A stretch of 64,000 nucleotides of DNA from Pseudomonas lalucatii (GCF_018398425.1 NZ_JADPMV010000002.1:1541001-1605000), one strand, 5' to 3'. Positions 48,801-57,760 are shown, counted from the stretch's first letter. Made by a program: numbers and translations. The notes: generated by a model not told the origin, from the sequence alone.

Positions 48801-51800
48801 TCGGCTTCGGCTTCGGCTTCGGCTTCGCACTCAGTCTCGGGGACACCGGGCTGGCCGGGCAAGTCCGCCGGACCACCCTGGCGGAACGCCCGGATCGCCT
48901 CGATCAGGTCCAGCGGCTCGGCCAGCTCGGCACGCTGCTGCAACTGTTCGAGCAACACGGCCAGGCGGTCATGGCTCTGCTGAAGCAGGGCGACGAGCGG
49001 AGCGCTGTGGTGAAAACGAGAATCCAGCAGGCCCTCGTAGAGCGACTCCAGCTCATGGGCCAGGTCGCCGATCGGGTCGATCTGCGCCATCCGTGCGCCA
49101 CCCTTGAGGGTGTGCAGATCGCGCTGCAGGGCCGACAGCGCACTCTTCTGCTCCGGCTCGGCCACCCAGCGCTCCAGTGCCTGCCCGGCACTGTCCAGGA
49201 TATCCACCGCTTCCTCGAGGAATATCGCCACCATCTCTTCATCCAGCACCTCGTAGGTGCCGGCGGACTCCGCTTGCGCGGCGTCCTGCTCGCTCTCCTG
49301 CTCGAGTTCCAGCTCGACTGCGGTCGCCAGTTCACCCTCGCCGTCGCTCGCCCACGGCGCGCCTGCTGCGGCGGCAGTGGCGACATCCAGTTCGCTGATC
49401 TCCAGGCCGCCATGGCCATCGTCGGACAGCAGCGCCAGGGCGCTGGGGTCCAGCGCCTCGTCGAGCAGGCTGCGCAGCGCCGCGACCCGCTCCGGCTGGG
49501 CGCTCACCTGCAGGCCGGCGGCGACCTGATCCATCATGCCGATCAGCGCCTCATGGGCCTGCTCGGCCTCGCTGAAGAACCGCTCGCTGACCGCCAGGCT
49601 GCCCTCGTCGACCGCACCGTAGAGGTCGAGCAGGGCCTCGCAGAGCTCGTCGATCTGCGGCAGCTCGGCCATGTCGGCCCCCCGGCCGAGGGTGGTCAAC
49701 TCTTCCAGCAGGGCGCTGAGCTCCTGACGCTCCGACGGATGTTCACGCCAGCGCCCCAGCAGGTCCTCGGCGTCCAGCAGGATATCCATGCCCTCGGCGA
49801 GGAAGATGCCGATCAACTGCGGGTCGCGCGTCTCGCCCTGCTCGCTCTTGCGCCCGGCCTCCGCGGCGGCCAGGCGCTCCTGATGCAGCCTGTGGGTTCG
49901 CTCGAGGAACTCCGCGGCGCCCGGCAGCGGCGCCAGGGGCTGGGTCTCCAATTGCTCCAGGCCGCGGCGCAGCAGCTGTTCGGCGTCGTTCAGCAACTCC
50001 GCTTCGGCCATGTCCATGGGGATCAGGTTGGCCTTGAACTCCTTGGCCAGCTTCTCCAGGGGCGCGGCGATTTCCGCCACCGGCAGAATGCCGGCCATAT
50101 AGGCACTGCCCTTGAGGGTGTGCAGGGCCCGCTGCAGGTTGTCGGTGACCGGCTGCGGCAACTCCCGGGCGCAACCGGCGCGGAACTCGACCAGGGTGTC
50201 CAGGTGGGTCTCGGCCTCGTTGCGGAAGATGTCCAGCAGCTGCGGGTCGAGCGCCTCGCCGTCGCCTTCGGCACTGGTAGCCTCGCTAGCGCCCGCTGGC
50301 TCGGCTACCTGTGCAACCGGGGCGTCAGTCTTTGGGAGGCTCTGCCCCTTCGCCAGCGCATGGGCGCAGGCCGCGAGGCGGTCGACGTCATCGCGCTGGC
50401 GCTGGGCCTTGGCGGCGTACTCCTCGACCAGCGCCGGCATCAACGCCACCACGTCCTGGACCACCTGGAGAACCTCCGGCTCGGGCTGGATGCTGCGGTC
50501 GAGCACGCGGTTGAGCAGGTTCTCGATCGACCAGGCCAGTTCGCCGATGACCAGGGCGCGGACCATGCGCCCGCTCCCCTTGAGGGTATGGAAGGCCCGG
50601 CGCACCTCGACCAGGGCGTCCTTGTCGTTCGTATCGGCGCACCACTGCGGCAGGTACTCGGCGATGGTCTCGAGGACCTCGCCGGCTTCCTCGATAAAGA
50701 CCTCGGCCAGCTCCTCGTCGATCGCTTCCTCGTCGGCCGGCGGCGGCAGCAGGCTGGGCGGCACGTCGCTGGCCGGCGGGTTGATCGCCTGTTGCGGCGC
50801 TGCCATGACATCGGCCAGCGACAGCGGCGCGGCGCTGACCGGCGCCGGCTCCCCGGCCTCGCCCTCGGCCGTCGGCGGCGTGGCGGGCAGCTCGACTGCG
50901 GGAATATCCAGCGCCGCCAACTCGGCTTCGTCCCACTGCACGGGGCTGGCCAGGTCGTCCAGGTTCAGCTCCTCCAGCTGCAGCTCGTCCAGCGAGGGCT
51001 GGTCGTCTGCGGGCGCCGACGCCTCCTCGGCCGGGTCTGTAGCGGCCGGCCCCACGGCCGACGCGCCAAGGCCGTCCAGAACATCGGGCTCATCGAGCTC
51101 CGCCGTTAGGCTCGCCTCATCGGCCACTGGCTCCTGCGCCAGCGGCTCGGCGTCGCGTTCGGCAAGCTCCAGGCTCGGTTCATCCTCCACGCGCGCCTCG
51201 AGCGGCTCGGCGTCCAGGTCCGCCACCGGCTCCGGCGGGTCCATGTCGAAGGCCGCGGCGGGCTCATCGGCCAGCACCTCGATCTCGTCCAGCGGATCGG
51301 CCAGCGGTGCCGGCGTTTCCGGCAGCGACTCGACGCGATCGAGAATCGAGGGCTTCTCGGTCAGGGGGTAACCGAGGCTCGCCAGGCTTTCCTCGGCCAC
51401 GTCGAGAATCAGGTCGCCCTGGCTGGCGTGATCCTCGGCCAGGCGCTCCAGGTAGTACTCGACGCTGGTGATGGCGTCGGCCAGGGTGTCCAGGTGCTGC
51501 CAGTTGGGCACGGCCTTGCGCACCAGCAGCTGTTCCTGGATATAGCGGTTGCAGGCCTTGAGCAGATCCGCCGCACGCTGCAGCGGGATCATGCCGAGAC
51601 CGCCGCGCACCTGGGTGAGCAGCTCGGGCACGCGGGCCAGGTGTTCGTGATTCCACTGCGAGGCGATGAACTCGATGATCGCGTCCTTGGCCTGTTCCAG
51701 GCCGGTGCGCGCCTCCTTGATCACCAACTGGTGGATCTGCGCCACGTCGGTGGTCGGCAGGTGGCTCTCCTCGCGACCGGCGTCCTCGGCCGGGCCGACC

Positions 51801-53056
51801 ATGCCCGCCAGCGTCGCCTCGACATAGAGCAGGGCGCCGGCGACATCCATCAGCACCGCATCGTCGGCCGCCCGCTGGCCGAGCGACAGGCCGTGCACCA
51901 CATCGATCTGGTCGACGATGACCTTGCGCGGCTGGGCGAAGCCCAGCACCGCCAGGGTGTCGGCGATCTGCTTGAGCGGCGGCAGCAGGGCGTCGAGCTC
52001 GCTCACATGGCCGCGGTCGCCGCGCACGAACAGATCGAGGCTGTCCTTGACCCGCACCAGCTCCTCGCACAGGGCGGCGACCACCGAGCGCATGGCGTCG
52101 CGGTCCGGCCCGGCCAGGCGGGCCCGCTCCTCGTCCACCACCTCGTTGTTCGGCAGGGCGTCGTCGAGACGGTACTGCTCCTTGAGCTTGCGGATGCGCG
52201 GCGACTGCGCCGGGGCCTTGGCCACGTAGAACAGCAGGTTCTTGGTCAGCTCGTCGGCGGCGGGCTGGTTGATGCCGTCGGCGCCCTGCTCCAGCAGGCG
52301 CTTGAGTTCCTTGTCGACCTGACGCAGCAGGGTCCGCACCGAGGTGCCGTTGACCACGCTGCCGTTAGCCAGGCCTTCGACCAGGCCCGAGGCGATCTGC
52401 CACAGCGGACCGAGCGGTGCGCCCTGGCACAGGGTTTCCAGACGGGCGAAGACCCGTGCCATGTAGCCCAGGTTGGTGGCCAGGTCCTGGTTGCGGATCA
52501 CCCCGACCAGGGCCAGCTGCAGCATCTGCCGCAGCTTGCGCAGCAGCACCGGCAGCTCGGCGGTGCGCAGCCGGGCCAAAGACTCCACCGACAACGCCGG
52601 GGCGCGCTCGGACATGTCCGGGGCGAACAGGCTGGTTTCCGACAGCAGCTTCTCGCCGCGGGCGGCCCGCAGGTCGTTGAGCAGCGGCAGCACCACCATC
52701 GGCAGGTCGCGCCGGGCGGTCTGGATCCGGTCGAGGTACACCGGCAGCTGCAGGATCGCCTGCATCAGCACCTCCAGGGCCTCGCCCTGGTTGGCCACCC
52801 GCCCCTCCATCAGGGCCTGGGCCAGGTGTTCCATCTCCTCGGCGAGCAGGGCCGCGCCGTAGAACTCCACCATCTGCAGAGTGCCCTGCACCTGGTGCAC
52901 ATAGGTCAGGCAGAAACGCATGCGCGTCGAGTCCTGCGGATTCTCGACGAACGCCTCCAGGGCTTGACGCGCCTGTTTCAGGGTTTCCGCGATTTCGCCC
53001 TTGACCCACTCCAGGGCGACATAGTCGTGCCGATCCCCCATAGCCACTCCACTCAT
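45857..53056 (-). CDS. chpA: Hybrid chemotaxis histidine kinase ChpA
   Basis: A 2,399-residue CheA-type kinase of the type IV pilus chemosensory system (P. aeruginosa ChpA: about 2,470). Phosphotransfer modules in order: HQVQG (His54), TQVRGG (Thr481), HTLKGS (His823), HTLKGS (His979), TTLGRG (Thr1121) and HTLKGG (His1315, 1514, 1662); thus six Hpt-like and two Thr modules, the layout described for P. aeruginosa. Next come the dimerisation and ATPase domains (about 1770-2130; MLRNAVDHGIE, LADDGGGI, GRGVGMDVV), a CheW domain and a C-terminal receiver (acceptor Asp2329, LLDIEMPRMDG). Acidic linkers separate the modules; one is an (EA)n repeat. ATG 53041 (MGDRHD), with GGAG 5 bases upstream, is an alternative start. 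Confidence 0.97.
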   Translation of the reverse strand: MSGVAMGDRHDYVALEWVKGEIAETLKQARQALEAFVENPQDSTRMRFCLTYVHQVQGTLQMVEFYGAALLAEEMEHLAQALMEGRVANQGEALEVLMQAILQLPVYLDRIQTARRDLPMVVLPLLNDLRAARGEKLLSETSLFAPDMSERAPALSVESLARLRTAELPVLLRKLRQMLQLALVGVIRNQDLATNLGYMARVFARLETLCQGAPLGPLWQIASGLVEGLANGSVVNGTSVRTLLRQVDKELKRLLEQGADGINQPAADELTKNLLFYVAKAPAQSPRIRKLKEQYRLDDALPNNEVVDEERARLAGPDRDAMRSVVAALCEELVRVKDSLDLFVRGDRGHVSELDALLPPLKQIADTLAVLGFAQPRKVIVDQIDVVHGLSLGQRAADDAVLMDVAGALLYVEATLAGMVGPAEDAGREESHLPTTDVAQIHQLVIKEARTGLEQAKDAIIEFIASQWNHEHLARVPELLTQVRGGLGMIPLQRAADLLKACNRYIQEQLLVRKAVPNWQHLDTLADAITSVEYYLERLAEDHASQGDLILDVAEESLASLGYPLTEKPSILDRVESLPETPAPLADPLDEIEVLADEPAAAFDMDPPEPVADLDAEPLEARVEDEPSLELAERDAEPLAQEPVADEASLTAELDEPDVLDGLGASAVGPAATDPAEEASAPADDQPSLDELQLEELNLDDLASPVQWDEAELAALDIPAVELPATPPTAEGEAGEPAPVSAAPLSLADVMAAPQQAINPPASDVPPSLLPPPADEEAIDEELAEVFIEEAGEVLETIAEYLPQWCADTNDKDALVEVRRAFHTLKGSGRMVRALVIGELAWSIENLLNRVLDRSIQPEPEVLQVVQDVVALMPALVEEYAAKAQRQRDDVDRLAACAHALAKGQSLPKTDAPVAQVAEPAGASEATSAEGDGEALDPQLLDIFRNEAETHLDTLVEFRAGCARELPQPVTDNLQRALHTLKGSAYMAGILPVAEIAAPLEKLAKEFKANLIPMDMAEAELLNDAEQLLRRGLEQLETQPLAPLPGAAEFLERTHRLHQERLAAAEAGRKSEQGETRDPQLIGIFLAEGMDILLDAEDLLGRWREHPSERQELSALLEELTTLGRGADMAELPQIDELCEALLDLYGAVDEGSLAVSERFFSEAEQAHEALIGMMDQVAAGLQVSAQPERVAALRSLLDEALDPSALALLSDDGHGGLEISELDVATAAAAGAPWASDGEGELATAVELELEQESEQDAAQAESAGTYEVLDEEMVAIFLEEAVDILDSAGQALERWVAEPEQKSALSALQRDLHTLKGGARMAQIDPIGDLAHELESLYEGLLDSRFHHSAPLVALLQQSHDRLAVLLEQLQQRAELAEPLDLIEAIRAFRQGGPADLPGQPGVPETECEAEAEAEAEAEAEAEPVVDLAAAESPVDATPDGAAPEAVAGPDSTAQAPLDPAEAGAEERDPELVEIFLEEGFDIIDSAGAALQRWSEDVDNSLELEALQRDLHTLKGGARMAEIAEIGDLAHELEFLYEDLCGGRLRASAALFDLLQACHDSLAAMLEAVRERRAVPSGRALIETIKRFRANPDERLSVPPAVQLRDAEAAQDDEDAESDILDIFMEEADDLLEAMEQAIGHWEEHREDGAAIDDMLRVLHTLKGGARLAGQKRLGDLTHDLEQHLTEAQAQGAPWPESLFLDVQSGFEGLQGELDQLRQRLQTADAAGAGGEAAAEPAPVHPPAPATPIVAASELPAQELVTRVLPFVRQAEQAAQDAAARRAPQELVKVPADLLEGLVNLAGETSIFRGRVEQQVSDFGFTLSEMEATIDRVRDQLRRLDTETQAQILSRYQAEAERAGYEDFDPLEMDRHSQLQQLSRALFESASDLLDLKETLAARNRDAETLLLQQARVNTELQEGLMRTRMVPFDRLVPRLRRIVRQVAGELGKQVEFVVGNAEGEMDRSVLERIVAPLEHMLRNAVDHGIEAAELRRAAGKPEQGRIRLELGREGGDIVLTLADDGGGIKLEAVRRKAIERGLMDEDSDLTDHEILQFILEAGFSTAEKVTQISGRGVGMDVVHSEVKQLGGSMSIDSTPGEGTRFTIRLPFTVSVNRALMVLSGEDLYAIPLNTIEGIVRVSPYELEAYYQPDAPRFEYAGQAYELRYLGDLLNNGQQPKLVGQSLPLPVILVRSSEHAVAVQVDSLAGSREIVVKSLGPQFAGVHGISGATILGDGRVVVILDLLATIRVIHAHLLSQTQPRLLGKATTSEEVEADRPTLVMVVDDSVTVRKVTSRLLERNGMNVLTAKDGVDALGQLQEHRPDIMLLDIEMPRMDGFEVATLVRHDERLKDLPIIMITSRTGEKHRERAMAIGVNEYLGKPYQESLLLDSIQQLVKRK
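48785..48826. repeat. Hexanucleotide tandem repeat (GGCTTC)7 inside chpA
   Basis: Seven uninterrupted GGCTTC units, encoding an alternating Glu-Ala stretch in the linker between the Hpt modules at His1315 and His1514. Because the unit is six bases, slippage would change linker length without shifting the frame. Confidence 0.95.
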
Positions 53057-53062
53057 AAAGCC

Positions 53063-53944
53063 CTATCCCTTGCGGGTAAACGCCAGCACTCGCTCGTCGG
53101 CCACCGGGATCAACCCCGGATGCTGCCAACCGGCCACCTCACCCACTCCCACCACCAGCAGCCCTCCCGGCGCCAGGCGCTCGGCCAGGCGGTTGAGGAT
53201 CTCGCGGCGACGCCAGCGGCGAAAATAGATCAGCAAGTTCTGACAAAAAATGACGTCCATACCGGACATTGGCGCCTTGGCCAGTTCCAACACATTGAGC
53301 CTGGCGCAGCAGACGCGCGCCGCCAGACTCGGCACAACCTTGAAGCGCCCATCGACCTGGGGGGCGAAATAGCGCCGGCGCAGGTCATCGTCCAGCTGCT
53401 CGAGCTTGCGCGCCCCGAACAACCCCTCGCGGGCCTTGCTCAGGGCATTGAGACTGATGTCCGTACCGGTCACGCCGAAGTGCTCGGGCCACTGGCTGTC
53501 GCGCAACACCTGGGCGGCGCTGATGGCCAGCGAATAGGGCTCCTCGCCGCTGGAGCAGCCCACGCTCCACAGTTCCCAGGGGCGCTGCAGCCCGCGCTGC
53601 AACTGCGCCTGCAGGTGCCGCTCGAGCACCTCGAACGACGCCGGATGGCGAAAGAAGCGGGTCTCCTGCACGGTCAGCCGATCCAGCAGGGTCGACCACT
53701 CCACGGCACCGCGCGGGCCATCGGTGACCTGCCGGTAATAGGCGGCGTAGTCGGCCACCCCCAGCTCGCGCATGCGCGCGCTCAGGTTGGTCTGCAGAAA
53801 GGCCCGACGCTGCTCGCTGATCACCACGCCGGTGCGCTCCTCGAGCAGGGCCTGCCAGTCGCGAAACTCCGCGGCGGAGATATCCGCCACGGGCTGCAAG
53901 GCCCAGACGCCTGACTGCATGTCGTGCCCCTCGCTCATGGCCAT
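53063..53944 (-). CDS. pilK: CheR-like methyltransferase PilK
   Basis: A 293-residue CheR-type SAM methyltransferase expected to methylate glutamates on PilJ. N-terminal CheR helices (FRDWQALLEERTGVVISEQR), TRFFRHPASFEVL, the SAM site SVGCSSGEEPYSLAI and the FCQNLLIYF segment are present. Start is uncertain: ATGs at 53944 and 53938 lack a close Shine-Dalgarno (the nearest GGAG is inside a hairpin), whereas ATG 53920 (MQSGVW) has GAGGGG six bases upstream. chpA starts seven bases after the stop. Confidence 0.92.
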   Translation of the reverse strand: MAMSEGHDMQSGVWALQPVADISAAEFRDWQALLEERTGVVISEQRRAFLQTNLSARMRELGVADYAAYYRQVTDGPRGAVEWSTLLDRLTVQETRFFRHPASFEVLERHLQAQLQRGLQRPWELWSVGCSSGEEPYSLAISAAQVLRDSQWPEHFGVTGTDISLNALSKAREGLFGARKLEQLDDDLRRRYFAPQVDGRFKVVPSLAARVCCARLNVLELAKAPMSGMDVIFCQNLLIYFRRWRRREILNRLAERLAPGGLLVVGVGEVAGWQHPGLIPVADERVLAFTRKG

Positions 53945-53949
53945 GGCCC

Positions 53950-53969
53950 GGCGACCGGCTCCGGTCGCC
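53950..53969. repeat. Palindromic hairpin in the pilJ-pilK gap
   Basis: GGCGACCGG (53950-53958) and CCGGTCGCC (53961-53969) are perfect complements with a 2-base centre, filling half of the 38-base gap between pilJ and pilK. It could sequester the GGAG upstream of the longer pilK starts. Confidence 0.7.
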
Positions 53970-53982
53970 GCCGCGCCGTCGC

Positions 53983-56031
53983 TTATGCCTGCTCCCCGGC
54001 TTCCGGCAAGGTGAAGCCGGATACCGACTTACGCATCTCGCTGGCCATCTTGGCCAGGGTACCAATGCTCTTGGCCGTGGCGGTGGTACCGGAAGAGGTC
54101 TGCGAGGTGATCTCCTGGATCACGTTCATGGTGTTGGAGATATGGCCCGCGGAGGACGCCTGCTGACGCGCGGCGTTGGAGATGTTCTGGATCAGCGCCG
54201 CGAGGGTCTTGGATACCTTCTCGATCTCCTCCAGGGCCACCCCGGCGTCCTGCGCCAGGCGCGCACCGCGTACCACCTCGGAGGTGGTCTGTTCCATGGA
54301 AATGACCGCCTCGTTGGTGTCGGTCTGAATGGTCTTGACCAGCGCCTCGATCTGCTTGGTCGCCGCAGACGAACGCTCCGCCAGACGCTGTACTTCGTCC
54401 GCCACCACGGCGAAGCCGCGGCCGGCGTCACCGGCCATGGAGGCCTGGATCGCGGCGTTCAGGGCGAGGATGTTGGTCTGGTCGGCAATGTCGTTGATCA
54501 GGCTGACGATGTCGCCGATCTCCTGGGACGACTCGCCGAGGCGCTTGATCCGCTTCGAGGTGTCCTGGATCTGCTCACGGATGTTATCCATGCCGGTGAT
54601 GGTGTTGTGCACCACCTCGTTGCCCTTGTTGGCGATGGCTACGGAACGTTCCGCTACCGCGGAGGATTCCGAGGCGTTGGCCGATACCTGGTCGATCGAC
54701 ACCGCCATCTCGTTGATCGCCGCCGACGCCCCGGCGATTTCCTGGGCCTGGTGCTCGGAGGCTTCGGCCAGGTGCATCGCCGTGGCCTGGGTTTCCTGGG
54801 CGGCACCGGCAACCTGTACGGCGGTCAGGTTGATGGTGGCTACCAGGTCGCGCAGCTGGTCGATGGAGTAGTTGATGGAGTCGGCGATGGCGCCGGTGAA
54901 GTCTTCGGTTACCGTCGCGGCCACGGTCAGGTCACCGTCGGCGAGGTCGGCGATTTCGTCGAGCAGACGCAGAATCGCCGCCTGGTTGCGCTCGTTCTTC
55001 TCGGCGGTTTCGCTCAGGCGGCGGTTGGTCTCGCGCACCATGACCAGGCCGATGAGGATGATCGAGGCCAGGGCCAGCACGCCCAGCAGGTAACCGGCGA
55101 GGCTGTTCAGGGCCCGCCCGGCGGCCAGGTCTTCGAAACCGCCGGCCAGTTCGGAGGCCTTGTCCAGCAGGGTCTGCGACACGCTGAAGATGGTGTTGGC
55201 CGACTCGCGCACCTGGAACAGCTCGGGCGAGGTCTCGAGGATCTCGTCCACCGAGCCGGACACGAACTCGAACAGCTCGGAAATCTCCGCCAGACGCTCG
55301 AGCGCCTCGGCGTCGGTCACCTGGGTGATCTCCATCGCCGGGTTGCCCTCGAGCATCGCGCTGAGAACCCGACCGAACAGACTGGCATCGCGACCGAACA
55401 TGTCGGCGGCCTGCACCGAGTCCTCGTCACCGGCCAGCACCTTGTTCACCGAGCCGAGAATACGTTCGGCCAGCAGCGACTGGCGCTGGGCCACCGACAC
55501 CTGGGCCGCCGGCGCGCCGCTTTCCAGCAGGATGTCGACCACTTCCTCGTACTCGACCTGCAGCTGCGGAATGGTTTCCGCCAGGGTCGCCGCCACCTGG
55601 TGCAGGGACAGTACTGTCTGCTCGCTGGCCAGGATCGCATCGGTGTTCTGCCGCAGGCTGTCCCAGTCCTGCTGCACCGCGGCCATCTGCACCTGTACGG
55701 CGTCCGGCGCCGCGGGGACGCCGCTGGCGCTATTGCCATCGGTCAGGTAGCCCCAACGGGTCTGGAAGTCGTTGCGCGCCTCGCGCAGCAGGCCGAACGC
55801 TTCGGCGGTACCCGCCGCGGATTCGGAGGCGTTCTTGGCGATACGTTGGGACAGCACCCGCAGCTCACCGGAGTGGCTGATGTATTCCGTATCGTAGTTG
55901 GACTGGGTATTGAGGTAGGCGAAGTTCGCGAACAGCAACACGATGGACACGATCAGGACGATAAACAGTCCGGCGATCAGCGTGCTGCTGCGCGTACCCG
56001 CGAATAAGTTGCCTGTGTTGAGTTTTTTCAT
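53983..56031 (-). CDS. pilJ: Methyl-accepting chemotaxis receptor PilJ
   Basis: A 682-residue receptor, the same length as P. aeruginosa PilJ. First membrane helix about 18-40 ([20 protein letters not shown]), a large periplasmic region with two PilJ-type helical modules (about 40-300), second helix ([18 protein letters not shown]), HAMP, and the MA signalling domain with [20 protein letters not shown] at its hairpin tip neighbourhood. It senses type IV pilus (PilA) state and surface contact and activates ChpA. ATG 56031 ([12 protein letters not shown]) gives the conserved start. Confidence 0.97.
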   Translation of the reverse strand: MKKLNTGNLFAGTRSSTLIAGLFIVLIVSIVLLFANFAYLNTQSNYDTEYISHSGELRVLSQRIAKNASESAAGTAEAFGLLREARNDFQTRWGYLTDGNSASGVPAAPDAVQVQMAAVQQDWDSLRQNTDAILASEQTVLSLHQVAATLAETIPQLQVEYEEVVDILLESGAPAAQVSVAQRQSLLAERILGSVNKVLAGDEDSVQAADMFGRDASLFGRVLSAMLEGNPAMEITQVTDAEALERLAEISELFEFVSGSVDEILETSPELFQVRESANTIFSVSQTLLDKASELAGGFEDLAAGRALNSLAGYLLGVLALASIILIGLVMVRETNRRLSETAEKNERNQAAILRLLDEIADLADGDLTVAATVTEDFTGAIADSINYSIDQLRDLVATINLTAVQVAGAAQETQATAMHLAEASEHQAQEIAGASAAINEMAVSIDQVSANASESSAVAERSVAIANKGNEVVHNTITGMDNIREQIQDTSKRIKRLGESSQEIGDIVSLINDIADQTNILALNAAIQASMAGDAGRGFAVVADEVQRLAERSSAATKQIEALVKTIQTDTNEAVISMEQTTSEVVRGARLAQDAGVALEEIEKVSKTLAALIQNISNAARQQASSAGHISNTMNVIQEITSQTSSGTTATAKSIGTLAKMASEMRKSVSGFTLPEAGEQA

Positions 56032-56115
56032 TATCTGGCCCCCGCCTGGACCGACCGCACTACGGTTCCCATGTAACGCCAAAAGGCCGACAGCGCCGAC
56101 CCCACCGAAAAGCTG

Positions 56116-56652
56116 TTAATACGCCACGTCGAGAAAGCCCTGGTGCTGGGCCAGCGCATGTGGGCTGAACACCAACCAGGGTTGCTCACGTTGAAAGACC
56201 CCGTGGATAAAGGGTTGAATGGACGCCTCGAGCGGCGGCAGCTGCTCGGAGAAGGCATCCACTGGAAAATGCTGCATGCCGAACACTTCATCGACCGTCA
56301 AGCCGGCGAACACGTCCTGATGGTCGACCACCAGCACTCGCCGCTGCTTGCGCAGCGGCGACAGCTCGTTGCCGAAGAAGCCGCACAGGTCCATCACCGG
56401 CAGCAGGCGGCCGCGTACGTTGGCCACGCCCTTGACCCAGTTCTTGACCCCGGGCAGCAGGGTGTAACGCGGCTCGTGCAGCACCTCGCCGACCTCGCCC
56501 ATGGGCGCGACGAACAGGCGCTCGCCCATGCGAAAGCCGATGCCGCTCCAGGTCTGCACGGCGGTCTGCTGCAACGGCAGGCCGGCCGCCAGCAACCGAC
56601 AGCGCTGGTCGATTTCGAGGAGGAGTTGAAAGGGTGTCTGCGCGTCCGACAT
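56116..56652 (-). CDS. pilI: CheW-like adaptor PilI
   Basis: A 178-residue CheW protein linking PilJ to ChpA, the length of P. aeruginosa PilI. CheW segments visible: FRMGERLFVAPMGEVGEVLHE, VKGVANVRGRLLPVMDL and VLVVDHQDVFAGLTVDEV. It sits between pilH and pilJ in the standard order, 84 bases before pilJ. Confidence 0.96.
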   Translation of the reverse strand: MSDAQTPFQLLLEIDQRCRLLAAGLPLQQTAVQTWSGIGFRMGERLFVAPMGEVGEVLHEPRYTLLPGVKNWVKGVANVRGRLLPVMDLCGFFGNELSPLRKQRRVLVVDHQDVFAGLTVDEVFGMQHFPVDAFSEQLPPLEASIQPFIHGVFQREQPWLVFSPHALAQHQGFLDVAY

Positions 56653-56697
56653 GCCAACCGTGGCCTTCTTCTTATCTAATTGCGGACCGGCACGGCA

Positions 56698-57063
56698 TCA
56701 GCCGGCCAATACTGCATTGAGGGTCTTCAGCAGCGTCTGCTCGTCGACCGGCTTGGTCAGGTAATCCTTGGCCCCCTGGCGCTTGCCCCAAACCTTGTCG
56801 GTTTCCTGGTCCTTGGTGGTGACGATGATCACCGGGATGTGGCTGGTGTCGGCGTCCTTGGTCAGCTGGCGGGTCGCCTGGAAGCCGTTGAGCCCGGGCA
56901 TGACGATGTCCATCAGCACCGCGTCGGGCTTCTCCTGGCGCGCCAGGGCGACGCCGTCCGCGCCGTTTTCCGCCTTGAGCACCTGATGCCCGTGCTTTTC
57001 CAGCATGGCGGTCAACTTGTACATCTCGGTCGGCGAGTCATCAACAATCAGAATTCGAGCCAT
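56698..57063 (-). CDS. pilH: CheY-like response regulator PilH
   Basis: A 121-residue single receiver domain. Acidic pair VDD (8-9), acceptor Asp52 (VLMDIVMPGLNG), T in VTTKDQ and Lys in YLTKPVDE are all intact. In P. aeruginosa PilH takes phosphate from ChpA and moderates pilus retraction/cAMP output. ATG at 57063 is chosen over a TTG-type extension of four codons. Confidence 0.96.
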   Translation of the reverse strand: MARILIVDDSPTEMYKLTAMLEKHGHQVLKAENGADGVALARQEKPDAVLMDIVMPGLNGFQATRQLTKDADTSHIPVIIVTTKDQETDKVWGKRQGAKDYLTKPVDEQTLLKTLNAVLAG

Positions 57064-57111
57064 GGTGTTTCCCAATACATGAAGAGGCGTCTAGGGCTTG
57101 GCCGCCGGACA

Positions 57112-57519
57112 TCAGGAGGCCTGATCCACCGGGGTGAAGGCGGGAACGTGGGCCTTGATCGCCCCGAGCAGCTCTTCCTTGCTGAAGGGCTTGGTCAGGT
57201 ATTGATCGGAGCCGACGATGCGTCCCTTGGCCTTGTCGAACAGGCCGTCCTTGGAGGACAGCATGATCACCGGAGTGGACTTGAAAGCACTGTTGTTCTT
57301 GATCAGGGCGCAGGTCTGATAGCCATCGAGCCGCGGCATCATGATATCGACGAAGATGATATTCGGATGGCTGTCGGCGATCTTTGCCAGGGCATCGAAG
57401 CCGTCTACCGCGGTGATCACCTCGCAACCCACCTTCTTCAGCAGGGTTTCCGCGGTACGACGAATCGTCTTCGAATCGTCGATAACCATCACCCTCAAAC
57501 CCTCGGAATGCTGTTCCAT
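57112..57519 (-). CDS. pilG: CheY-like response regulator PilG
   Basis: A 135-residue receiver, first gene of the operon. Acidic residues IDD (14-15), acceptor Asp58 (IIFVDIMMPRLDGY), Ser in MLSSKDG and Lys in YLTKPFSKEE are present. PilG~P drives pilus extension at the leading pole and raises cAMP in P. aeruginosa. A sigma-54-like element lies 118 bases upstream. Confidence 0.96.
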   Translation of the reverse strand: MEQHSEGLRVMVIDDSKTIRRTAETLLKKVGCEVITAVDGFDALAKIADSHPNIIFVDIMMPRLDGYQTCALIKNNSAFKSTPVIMLSSKDGLFDKAKGRIVGSDQYLTKPFSKEELLGAIKAHVPAFTPVDQAS

Positions 57520-57587
57520 GTTTGCCCTACCATCGCCTCGGTGAGTCGTTATTTTCGCGTTGAATCAGTGCGCCTGAGACCCTGCCA

Positions 57588-57621
57588 CCGACGGGCTGCA
57601 ACCCAATCGTCGGGCCTTTTT
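57588..57621 (+). terminator. Plus-strand terminator-like hairpin in the pilG-gshB gap
   Basis: CCGACG (57588-57593) pairs with CGTCGG (57608-57613), with possible inner GG/CC pairs, followed by gcc and T5 (57617-57621) on the plus strand. No plus-strand gene lies upstream, so it could end an antisense or small RNA; on the minus strand it falls in the pilG leader. Confidence 0.4.
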
Positions 57622-57636
57622 AGCACACTCTCCCCA

Positions 57637-57652
57637 TGCAAGCCACAAGCCA
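57637..57652 (-). promoter_or_regulatory. Sigma-54 (-24/-12)-like promoter ahead of pilG
   Basis: On the minus strand: TGGCTTGTGGCTTGCA, with GG and GC exactly 10 bases apart, close to TGGCACG-N4-TTGCW. A start near 57625 would leave a leader of about 105 bases. Such matches occur by chance, so confidence is moderate. Confidence 0.35.
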
Positions 57653-57760
57653 CGGAGGGCCGGGGCTTGCCCCTTGACCGCCCGTCCAGTCGGCGCCACC
57701 CTGGCGCCACACGCTAGTCTCTACGCCCCTCAGCTACCGCCTTTTCACGGAGAATCCCCC

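Noticed and set aside
45839..51109. A 1,756-codon open frame antisense to chpA
   Set aside because: It mirrors chpA with low-complexity Leu/Gln/Arg/His composition; long antisense frames are expected in GC-rich genes, and the chpA frame has full family homology.
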